NCBI RefSeq assembly: GCF_920987055.1
Contig: NZ_CAKLBX010000003.1
Span: forward strand, 223,888 to 287,887
Source: Novosphingobium sp. CECT 9465
GTDB taxonomy: Bacteria > Pseudomonadota > Alphaproteobacteria > Sphingomonadales > Sphingomonadaceae
Length of the DNA stretch: 64,000 nucleotides
Reading direction: 5' to 3'
Shown: in pieces, positions 36,993 through 44,497 of the stretch
Layout: every line of letters begins with the position of its first letter
Numbering within the stretch: the first letter of the stretch is position 1
Notes under the pieces: generated by a model
Seen by the model: the letters and a program-made list of their open reading frames with translations, nothing else
The model's database searches: none
Told to the model about the DNA's origin: nothing
Position numbers and translations under genes: made by a program

Positions 36993-38489
36993 CTACCTGA
37001 TATCCTGTTCCACCTGTTGCAGGATCTTGGGCTTTGCCCGGGCCGATTTCAGATTCAGTGCACGAAATTGTGCCACTAGTCGCGTCGGTTCGATCTCGAT
37101 GCGGACGTAGCCGCTATGGTTCAGGTCATGAAAGCGGATGTGGGGGTTATTTGCGCGAACCTCGCCGAAGCGGCCGGCTGGCGGCGATTGGGCAGCAAGG
37201 GCGGAGGTGACGATTTCGGTCGCCACTGGCGGGGTGCCATCCGCCCGATGCAGATCATTCAGCCAAAAACTGTGGACGTCGCCGCTTAGAATTAGGGGAT
37301 TGCGGACATTGGGGCGGGCGAGCTGATCCAGCAGCCGTGAGCGGCCTGCGACATAGCCGTCCCACTGGTCGCTATAGACAGCGTCACCCCCGCCATCGAG
37401 CGCCAGCGGCGCAAAAAACACGCCCTGCGCCAATAAAGTCCAAGGGCGCCGCTCTTGGGAAAGGCGCTGAGCCAGCCATGCCTCCTGCGCCTGTCCCAGC
37501 ATGGTCCGATCGGGCGCCAACCGTTCGGCGCAATGATCGAGCCGGACGTTGCGGGCTACCGACGGCGCCGCGCATGGCGGGTTGGACCGGAATTGGCGCG
37601 TGTCGAGCATGGAAAGCGATGCCAGTTCGCCCCAGTCCACCCCACGATAGAGGCGCGGGCTGGCCATGGAGCGCCACAGGCTGGGGCGGATCGGCATATG
37701 TTCGAAATAGGCCTGATAGGCCGCCGCTCGCCGCGCCGCGAAAATTTCGGGAGGTAGCCCCTCTCGATTGGCGAGCGCGGCATAATCGTTCAGCACCTCA
37801 TGATCGTCCCATGTGACGAGCCAGGGCACGCGCCGGTGCGCTTCCTGCAAATCCGGATCGGTGCGATAGAGGGCGTAGCGGGCGCGGTACCCATCCAGAT
37901 CGCGTGGTTCGGGCGCGCCGAAATCGCGGACCTTGGGCTGGTCGGGATAGGATGTTTCGTAAATATAGTCGCCGACCTGCACGATCAGGTCGGGATCGCC
38001 CGCCAGCATGTCGCGATAGGCGCCGAACCATCCCAATTCCCAATGCTGGCAGGATGTGAGCGCCAGCCGCAACCGGTTGGTGCGGTCCGGCACGGTTGCG
38101 GTACGCCCGACCGGGCTGGTCGCGCCAAGCGCATGGAAGCGATAATGATAGGGGCGCCCCGGTCGTAGTCCGGTCAGTTCGAGATGGATGCTGTGCGCCG
38201 CCTCGGGATGCGCGTTCAATGCGCCGGTCCGGACGATGTTGCGAAATCCTTCATCCTCGGCGACCTCGTAACGGACCGGGATCGATCCGGCCCGAAGAGG
38301 GTGGGCGTCGGGGCCGACGAGGCGCGTCCACAAAACGAAGCCGTCGCGGGATGGATCGCCGCTGGCGACGCCGAGCGCAAAGGGGTCGGCCTGCGCAGTG
38401 AAGGGTGCGGCGAGCACCCGGAGCGGCGTGGCGCCAAGCGCGACCATGGCGCCCAGCACGGCGCGGCGATGCCAGGGAGAGGCTTGCAT
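36993..38489 (-). CDS. phoD: Tat-exported PhoD-like alkaline phosphatase/phosphodiesterase
   Basis: A twin-arginine leader (HRRAVLGAMVALGATPLRVL) precedes an N-terminal Ig-like domain (residues about 35-135) and the PhoD metallophosphatase domain. Metal-site motifs are LTSCQHWE, VQVGDYIYE (near 178), VTWDDHEVLNDY (near 230) and LSGDVHSFW (near 405). PhoD enzymes use Fe and Ca to hydrolyse phosphate mono- and diesters in the periplasm. Its promoter region, shared with the divergent ECF sigma operon, contains a Pho-box-like direct repeat at 38511-38529, so induction by phosphate limitation is likely. The leader is short, with only 22 bp from box to ATG. Confidence 0.9.
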   Translation of the reverse strand: MQASPWHRRAVLGAMVALGATPLRVLAAPFTAQADPFALGVASGDPSRDGFVLWTRLVGPDAHPLRAGSIPVRYEVAEDEGFRNIVRTGALNAHPEAAHSIHLELTGLRPGRPYHYRFHALGATSPVGRTATVPDRTNRLRLALTSCQHWELGWFGAYRDMLAGDPDLIVQVGDYIYETSYPDQPKVRDFGAPEPRDLDGYRARYALYRTDPDLQEAHRRVPWLVTWDDHEVLNDYAALANREGLPPEIFAARRAAAYQAYFEHMPIRPSLWRSMASPRLYRGVDWGELASLSMLDTRQFRSNPPCAAPSVARNVRLDHCAERLAPDRTMLGQAQEAWLAQRLSQERRPWTLLAQGVFFAPLALDGGGDAVYSDQWDGYVAGRSRLLDQLARPNVRNPLILSGDVHSFWLNDLHRADGTPPVATEIVTSALAAQSPPAGRFGEVRANNPHIRFHDLNHSGYVRIEIEPTRLVAQFRALNLKSARAKPKILQQVEQDIR

Positions 38490-38510
38490 CGGGCGGCCCT
38501 ATCGGCGGCG

Positions 38511-38529
38511 TTTGACAGTAATGCGACAG
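38511..38529 (-). promoter_or_regulatory. Pho-box-like direct repeat for phoD
   Basis: On the minus strand the sequence is CTGTCGCATTACTGTCAAA: two CTGTC units with an 11-bp period, matching 14 of 18 positions of the classic PhoB box by my count. It is 22 bp from the phoD ATG. Confidence 0.5.
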
Positions 38530-38550
38530 CGACCCCCGACGAATGTGGAT

Positions 38551-38569
38551 ATTGTCCCGATATTGTCAT
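38551..38569 (+). promoter_or_regulatory. Second Pho-box-like repeat facing the ECF sigma operon
   Basis: ATTGTCCCGATATTGTCAT has two TTGTC units at an 11-bp period; GATATTGTC itself is repeated exactly at 38548 and 38559. It lies 45 bp before the sigma-factor GTG. It is weaker than the box on the other strand but has the right spacing. Confidence 0.4.
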
Positions 38570-38613
38570 GCCGACTGACTAACCGCCCCGCTCATCTGAA
38601 GGGGGAAGCCGCC

Positions 38614-39189
38614 GTGACCTGGTTGAGGGATGTAGACCGCTGGTTCATTGATGAGATATTGCCGCACCGGGTCGCTTTCCGGCGGCAGGCGGCTCGGCTG
38701 GTCCCCACGGCCGAGGCCGAGGATCTGGTGCAGGAGGCCTATGCCCGCGCGATCAATGCGTCGCATCATCGCGAGATCGTCAATCCCCGCAGCTTCGTCC
38801 TCACCATCATCCGCAATCTGGCGCATGAACGTCATCGTCGCGCCACCGTCGTGCGGTTCGAGCATCTGGCCGATATGGAAGCGATGGAAATTGCCGATAG
38901 CGCGCCGGATCAATTTGCAGTGCTATCGGGCAATATGGAGCTGGCACGGCTGATCGCGCTGATGGAGCAATTGCCGCCACAGGCGCGCGCGGTGGTGAAG
39001 ATGCGGCGGATCGAAGGATTATTGCCGGGCGATATAGCGGTGCGGATGGGTTTGTCGGTCTCTACTGTAGAGAAGCATCTTGCCAAAGGGCTGGCCATTC
39101 TTGCCTATGCGATGCAGGAAGCGCCACCGCAGGAAGAAAGGGCCCCGTTTTCGCGCTTATGGCAACGCCACCGACACCAGAGAAAATGA
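38614..39189 (+). CDS. ECF sigma factor (FecI-like)
   Basis: 191 residues with sigma region 2 (AEDLVQEAYARAIN... NPRSFVLTIIRNLAHERHRR) and region 4 (LPPQARAVVKMRRIEGLLPGDIAVRMGLSVSTVEKHL). With the downstream FecR and STN-containing receptor it makes a cell-surface signalling set in which ligand binding at the receptor releases the sigma factor. The start is GTG at 38614 after GGGGGAAG; the frame upstream is open but lacks homology. The stop overlaps fecR by 31 bp. It is divergent from phoD. Confidence 0.92.
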   Translation: MTWLRDVDRWFIDEILPHRVAFRRQAARLVPTAEAEDLVQEAYARAINASHHREIVNPRSFVLTIIRNLAHERHRRATVVRFEHLADMEAMEIADSAPDQFAVLSGNMELARLIALMEQLPPQARAVVKMRRIEGLLPGDIAVRMGLSVSTVEKHLAKGLAILAYAMQEAPPQEERAPFSRLWQRHRHQRK

Positions 39190-40085
39190 TGGAGGAAGCC
39201 GCCGGCTGGCTGGCGGCGCTCGATGCAGGCTCGGTCACGCCGCAGGCTTTCGAACAATGGCGTGCGGCCGATCCCCGCCATGCCATCGCCTTTGCCCAGG
39301 TGGCTCATGCCTTCGAGCAGGTGGAGCGTCTACGCGCGGTCGAGGACCGTCCGGCCGAACCGGCGCCCACCGCCATCAACCGCCGTGGGATGTTGCGTGC
39401 CGGCGTCTTGGCCGGTGGTGCGTCGGTCGCCGGCGCGCTGCTGGCGGTACGCGCCACTGCGCGCGAACATGCCAAAACGGCGATAGGTGAACGGCGCGCG
39501 CTGGTGCTGGACGATGGCACCCGGATCGAACTTAATACAGGCACGCGGATCAGTTGGCGGATCGACAAGGGGGACAGCCGCATCTGGTTGGAGCGTGGCG
39601 AGATCGGCCTTACGGTTCCGGCTTCGCTGCGCGGCAAGCTGACATTGGAGGCAGGAAGCGCACGATTCACACTCGGCACCGGCAGCTTCAATGCGCGACA
39701 GCAACCTGAATCCTTCGACTTTCTCGTGCTGAATGGCATGGCCGATAGCGTACGGGGCGATGGGCTTACAGCAGGGGCGATGGCGCGCGTGATCGGCCAG
39801 AACGTGGCTATCGGACCGGCCGACCCGGTAACGCTGGACCGGGCGCGCAGCTGGAAAGATGGTCAACTGGTGTTCGAAGGCGAGAGCCTCGACTTCGTCG
39901 TGGCCGAATTTAATCGCTATCTCGACCCCAGGATCGTCATCGCCGATCCGGCGCTGTCGCGCATTCGGCTGGGGGGGCGTTTTACGACCACCAACCCCAA
40001 TGATCTGCTGACCGCATTGCATGCGTCGTTCGGCATCCGATCGCAGCGCAGCGAAAATGGAGCCATTACCCTCACGGCCGGCTGA
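39159..40085 (+). CDS. fecR: FecR-type anti-sigma/signal transducer
   Basis: The N-terminal DUF4880-type region (EEAAGWLAALDAGSVTPQAFEQWRAAD) holds the sigma factor. One membrane segment lies near residues 78-98 (GVLAGGASVAGALLAV), and the periplasmic FecR domain (ERRALVLDDGTRIELNTGT... FEGESLDFVVAEFNRY) receives the signal from the receptor's STN domain. The ATG at 39159 lies inside the sigma gene, so they are coupled. There is an 82-bp gap to the receptor. Confidence 0.9.
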   Translation: MATPPTPEKMMEEAAGWLAALDAGSVTPQAFEQWRAADPRHAIAFAQVAHAFEQVERLRAVEDRPAEPAPTAINRRGMLRAGVLAGGASVAGALLAVRATAREHAKTAIGERRALVLDDGTRIELNTGTRISWRIDKGDSRIWLERGEIGLTVPASLRGKLTLEAGSARFTLGTGSFNARQQPESFDFLVLNGMADSVRGDGLTAGAMARVIGQNVAIGPADPVTLDRARSWKDGQLVFEGESLDFVVAEFNRYLDPRIVIADPALSRIRLGGRFTTTNPNDLLTALHASFGIRSQRSENGAITLTAG

Positions 40086-40167
40086 TAATTTTTTTGCAGC
40101 TGCGATAGAGGTCGTGCCGCGCCCACCCATCCCATCCTCCGAGAGACGCTTCCATCGGAGGGCAATA

Positions 40168-42651
40168 ATGAGTTTTCATGTCGTCGCACTACCCTTGATC
40201 CTCGCCGCGGCGCCCGCCAGTGCCGCGAGCGATCGCGCTATCGCCTTCAACATCCCGGCGCAGAATATGGCGACGTCGCTGAACGAGTTCGGTCGGCAGG
40301 CCGGCGTGCAGATGGTCTTCCCCTATGACGCCATCGCCGGTCGCCGCTCGATCGCGCTCAAGGGGCGCTTTTCCCGTGCCGAGGCGCTGCGCCGCCTGAT
40401 CGCCGGACGAGGCGTGGCCATTTCCTACGAGGGCGCGGCGATGATCTCGCTCGCCGTCGCCAAGGCGCCGACCGAATTGTCGGCTGCCGAAGCGGGGGCG
40501 GGCGTTGCGGGTGGCGGTGACATCATCGTCACCGCGCAAAAGCGGGTCGAAGACCTGTCGAAAGTACCGCAGGCGATCACCGTCGTTTCGGGCGTGGAAG
40601 CGGCAGAACGCAAGATTACCGATTTCGCCAGTCTGGTCGATGAAGTACCGGGCCTGTCGATCAACTACAGCACGGGCGGCGAAAGCTATGGCCTGCTGAC
40701 CATCCGCGGGATCGGCGGCGCCGACGACTACAAGCCCAATGGCAGCCCGTCGGTCGCCCTTCATGTGGACGGCGTCTATCAAAGCTCCAACGCCTATCTC
40801 GGCATGCCTCTGTTCGATCTGGAGCGGATCGAGGTGCTGCGTGGGCCGCAGGGCACTCTCTATGGCCGCAACACCACGGCCGGCGTCGTCAACGCGATCA
40901 CGCGCGGCGGCCGCGACACGTTCGACGGCTATGCCGATGTGCGTTATGGCAGCTATGACAGCCTGCGCGCGGAAGCGGCGATCGGCGGTCCGGTCAGCGA
41001 CAATATGCGCGTGCGACTGGCAGTGATGACCGATCAGGGCGGCGGCTTCATGAACGGGAAGGGCGCGGGCGATCTGGCGGGCGCGCAACTGAGCGTCGGC
41101 GGCGTGGTCCAGAGACAGGTGCCTGCGATCAACGATCCGGGCGCACGCAAGGGCTTTGGCGACAAGGATCTGTTCGCCGCGCGCGGTACGGTGGATATCG
41201 ATTTCGGTCCAGATACCAGTCTGACGCTGAAGGCCTTTGCCAGTCGCGACCGTGGCGATGCCCGTCAATATGACCGCATCAGCGCAGCGGAGGACAGCAG
41301 TGTTCTCAATGCCGGCGAAGATAAAGACCCCTACAGCTTCTATTCGCGGGCCTATTTTCAGCAACGGATCGACATCAAAGGCGCGTCCGCACAATTTTCG
41401 CACCTGCTGAACGATGCCACCCGCTTCGACATGGTCGCCGGCTGGCAGTCGAGCCAGCGCAATATCGGCGGCAATGGCGATGGCACGCCCTATCCCCAAT
41501 ATGAATATCTGTTCGATGAAGATCTGAGCCAGGCATCGCTCGAAATGCGCCTGCGCAACGAGCAGCAGGGGCGTTTCAACTGGTTGATCGGCGGCTTCTA
41601 CATGAGCGACAAGATCGACTATCAGAGCCAATGGACCAGCTGGGCCGCGCGGACCATATATCATAATGTCCATAATCAGCGCCGCCGTAGCGCCGCGCTG
41701 TTCGGTCAGGCTGATTATGAGTTGTTGCCCAAGATCAAGCTGACGCTGGGCCTGCGCTATACCAAGGACGATGTGGATTCGCAGGGCCGCAACATCGACG
41801 ATAACCCTTGGGGCATATCCAATTACGCCACATTTTTCGCGACGACGCCCAATTTTCAGTGGGACAAGCAGTTCAAGGATGACGACCTGTCCGGCCGTGC
41901 TGCCGCGCAGTGGTTCATCACCGACGATTTGAATGTCTTCGCGTCGGTCGCGCGCGGCTATCGTTCGGGCGGCTTTGATGGCACGTCGATCATGACGCTG
42001 GCCGAGACGGAGCCGTTCCAGTCCGAGACGGTCTGGGCTTATGAAGCGGGCGTGCGTTATTATAAAGGGCCGATCCGTCTGTCGCTTGACGCCTTCGCCA
42101 ATGATTTCGACAATCTTCAGGCGACGACGCGCCTCGACAATGACACCAACGGCCGCACTAATGTCGGTAAGGCCAAGACCCGCGGCTTCGAAGCCGCACT
42201 GGACGTCAACCTGCTGAACAGCGGCGGGCACAAACTCGATTTCGACGCATCGGGCACCTATCTCTATTCGAAGATCACCGAGTTTAATTCCAACCGCATC
42301 GCCGATGTGACCGCGACTGTCGGCGATCCGCTGCCCGGTGCGCCGAAATGGACCGGTCGGGTCGGCCTCGTCCACAGCTACAGATTCGGTGATGGCTGGG
42401 TGCTAAAGAGCCGCGCCAACATCTTCCATCATGGCAAGGAATCGAACCGCCTGAACGCGGTCGTCGGCAACACCTCGCCGGCTTACACGCTGCTCAATGC
42501 CCGGATCGAGCTGGAATCGCCGCATGGCTGGTCGATCTATGCCATGGGCCGAAACATCACGGACGAAGTCTATTATCCCGAAATGAACGGCGCGTCGCGT
42601 ATGGTCGGTGCGCCCGCCACCTATGCGATGGGCGTTCGCATGAGCTTCTAA
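40168..42651 (+). CDS. TonB-dependent transducer-receptor with STN domain
   Basis: 827 residues. A signal peptide (ALPLILAAAPASAA) is followed by an STN signalling domain (about 25-90, AFNIPAQNMATSLNEFGRQAG), a TonB-box-like GDIIVTAQKR near 117, the plug (IRGIGG... VLRGPQGTLYGRNTTAGVVN) and the 22-strand barrel ending in GVRMSF. The STN domain talks to FecR. The barrel is of the FyuA/CirA-like group common in sphingomonads. The ATG at 40168 has GGAGGG upstream. Because phosphatase genes flank it, the ligand may be an organic phosphate or a metal complex that goes with it; that is inference. Confidence 0.92.
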   Translation: MSFHVVALPLILAAAPASAASDRAIAFNIPAQNMATSLNEFGRQAGVQMVFPYDAIAGRRSIALKGRFSRAEALRRLIAGRGVAISYEGAAMISLAVAKAPTELSAAEAGAGVAGGGDIIVTAQKRVEDLSKVPQAITVVSGVEAAERKITDFASLVDEVPGLSINYSTGGESYGLLTIRGIGGADDYKPNGSPSVALHVDGVYQSSNAYLGMPLFDLERIEVLRGPQGTLYGRNTTAGVVNAITRGGRDTFDGYADVRYGSYDSLRAEAAIGGPVSDNMRVRLAVMTDQGGGFMNGKGAGDLAGAQLSVGGVVQRQVPAINDPGARKGFGDKDLFAARGTVDIDFGPDTSLTLKAFASRDRGDARQYDRISAAEDSSVLNAGEDKDPYSFYSRAYFQQRIDIKGASAQFSHLLNDATRFDMVAGWQSSQRNIGGNGDGTPYPQYEYLFDEDLSQASLEMRLRNEQQGRFNWLIGGFYMSDKIDYQSQWTSWAARTIYHNVHNQRRRSAALFGQADYELLPKIKLTLGLRYTKDDVDSQGRNIDDNPWGISNYATFFATTPNFQWDKQFKDDDLSGRAAAQWFITDDLNVFASVARGYRSGGFDGTSIMTLAETEPFQSETVWAYEAGVRYYKGPIRLSLDAFANDFDNLQATTRLDNDTNGRTNVGKAKTRGFEAALDVNLLNSGGHKLDFDASGTYLYSKITEFNSNRIADVTATVGDPLPGAPKWTGRVGLVHSYRFGDGWVLKSRANIFHHGKESNRLNAVVGNTSPAYTLLNARIELESPHGWSIYAMGRNITDEVYYPEMNGASRMVGAPATYAMGVRMSF

Positions 42652-42709
42652 AAACCGGCCGAAGGTGGCTCCGCTTATGCGGGGCCTCCAGCCTTCGGGT
42701 CGCCCGGTG

Positions 42710-42745
42710 AGGCGCCATCTGCCAATGCCTTGGCAGGTGGCGCCT
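42710..42745 (+). terminator. Strong hairpin terminator after the TonB receptor
   Basis: AGGCGCCATCTGCCAA (42710-42725) pairs with TTGGCAGGTGGCGCCT (42730-42745) over 16 bp with one wobble and a four-base loop, then TTGTCATTA. It is 58 bp after the receptor stop. Confidence 0.7.
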
Positions 42746-43378
42746 TGTCATTATGGCGCATTTGTCCTGACGGGTAGAAGAGATCGGTCGATATCGGCAG
42801 CCAAACGGGCCGGAGGTAGCGCTAGGTGACGAGGCGGCTTCATTGCCGACGCCTATCCATCACCGTGGCAGCTTCAGATGGCATGGATCACCGCAGGCTG
42901 AAAGCGACGAGGATCGTCAGCTCGACGACATCAGGCTCTCGGCGGGAATTGCCGGCAGGGGCTGGGCACGTATGAGCATATCGAGTGCGGCCTGATCCAG
43001 GTCGAAAGATCACGATTCCCCGACGATAGCAGAGGATGGCACCATGCGGACGCGGTTCACGCCGAAGCATATATGGGCGGTGCCCTGCTGACGAATTGCA
43101 CGGGCGCGGGCCGGGTTCCAGATGCACTAGGATCAGGCTTTCCCAATCAGGCCTGACGTGACTGGAAAGCCGATCGACGTTGGGAGCAACTGCGCGCGCC
43201 GGCTCGGGTGGCGCAACCAACGGCTGCAATTCGACCACAAGCGGCGCGAAGATCCGAAACTGCGATCGGGCTTGCAGATGGTCAAGAGAAGTGGACTTGC
43301 TGTGGCTGGCCAGTCCAGATGGCGATCAAATGACCGGTAGAGGTGAATTTGGAATAGGCAGTTTTTATTCTCTCTATC
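42746..43378. other. 633-bp stretch without a supported gene
   Basis: Short open frames exist on both strands (for example 42888-43238, minus) but none has a family pattern, a ribosome binding site or sensible composition. It may be decayed insertion-sequence DNA; I see no clear ends. Confidence 0.4.
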
Positions 43379-44497
43379 CTAGGAAATCGCACGCCGTCCC
43401 AAAGCCGGATCGTCTGTGAAGATCGCATCGACACCCGTTGCAAGATAGCGCTGCATCTCTGCAATGCTGCCTTCTTCGTTGCGCGCGGAAACGCCTTTGT
43501 CGCTGCGAAAATCGGCGGCCAGGAACTGATTTTCCGGGCGGAAGGTCCAGATGCTGACGAGAAGGCCCGCCGCATGTGCGGCATCGACGAGCCCCGTGGG
43601 TTTTGTCAGGCGCTGATCCTCGTCCACAGGAATGATCATCCGGACATGGGGCGCAAGATAATCTGCATAGCTGGCGATTTCGGAAAGACCTGCGGGCGTC
43701 AGCATATCGCGATAGAAGCGCTTGTTGCCCGCCGCCTGCACATCGGCCGGCATCTGGGCCGGGTCGCCGATCAACTGGGCCAGCTGGATGTTGGGATAGG
43801 CGCCGATCCTGCCGCGCAACGCGCGTAGATTAGCGACCTCGAACGACTGGATGGCGAACGGCGCGCGTTGCAGATAGGCGCTCTTGCCGATGATATCGAT
43901 CAGCCGCTGCTCCTGTTGCAGGCCGATGCCTGCGAAATAGGTGGAATGCTTGATCTCCGGGATCAGGCCGATGGTCCGGCCGCGCGCGGCGGATTCGGCC
44001 GCCACGAAATCGGCGATTTCCTCCATCGACACGATCTGGAATGCGCCGTCATAGGATTGGCTTTCGGGCCGTATGGCGCCCAGCCGCTCTTTCGCGCGTA
44101 ACGTCTTGAGTTCCGCGAAGGTGAAATCCTCCGTGAACCAACCTTCCTGTCGCTCGCCGTCGATCGTTTTGACCGTCTTGCGCGCGGCAAAATCGGCCCG
44201 GGCGGCAACGTCGCTGGTCTCCGCGATGTTATTCTCGTGCCGCGCGACCAGCACGCCGTCCTTCGTAGCGACCAGGTCAGGCTCGACATAGTCGGCCCCG
44301 TCTTGGATCGCCTTGGCATAGGCGGCAAGCGTATGTTCTGGGCGCAGCGCCGATGCGCCGCGATGGGCGATGAGCAGCGGCGGACCCTTGCGACGGGCCG
44401 GGGCGGCGATCGCTGCCCCCACATCCGTCGCAAGTGCGGCGGTCAGGCCGGCACCCGCCTGAAGCAGCGAACGGCGGGATACCGACCTGTCCTGCAT
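43379..44497 (-). CDS. Tat-exported glycerophosphodiester phosphodiesterase
   Basis: A twin-arginine leader (SVSRRSLLQAGAGLTAALAT) precedes a GDPD TIM barrel: the HRG motif LLIAHRGASALRPEHT near 43-58, then YVEPDLVATKDGVLVARHE with the metal Glu and Asp. The length, 372 residues, is typical of the periplasmic GlpQ type. It hydrolyses glycerophosphodiesters to glycerol 3-phosphate and an alcohol. The ATG at 44497 shares a base with the stop of the upstream TonB receptor (TGATG), so both are made together, and the receptor likely imports the diester or a related compound. Confidence 0.92.
   Translation of the reverse strand: MQDRSVSRRSLLQAGAGLTAALATDVGAAIAAPARRKGPPLLIAHRGASALRPEHTLAAYAKAIQDGADYVEPDLVATKDGVLVARHENNIAETSDVAARADFAARKTVKTIDGERQEGWFTEDFTFAELKTLRAKERLGAIRPESQSYDGAFQIVSMEEIADFVAAESAARGRTIGLIPEIKHSTYFAGIGLQQEQRLIDIIGKSAYLQRAPFAIQSFEVANLRALRGRIGAYPNIQLAQLIGDPAQMPADVQAAGNKRFYRDMLTPAGLSEIASYADYLAPHVRMIIPVDEDQRLTKPTGLVDAAHAAGLLVSIWTFRPENQFLAADFRSDKGVSARNEEGSIAEMQRYLATGVDAIFTDDPALGRRAIS

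Noticed and set aside
40189..42375. A 728-residue open frame on the minus strand
   Set aside because: It is antisense to a well-supported TonB receptor and arises from G+C-rich codon bias; its composition and lack of any family pattern mark it as a shadow.
42888..43238. A 116-residue minus-strand frame in the gap after the receptor
   Set aside because: No ribosome binding site, family pattern or credible composition; kept as an unexplained gap.
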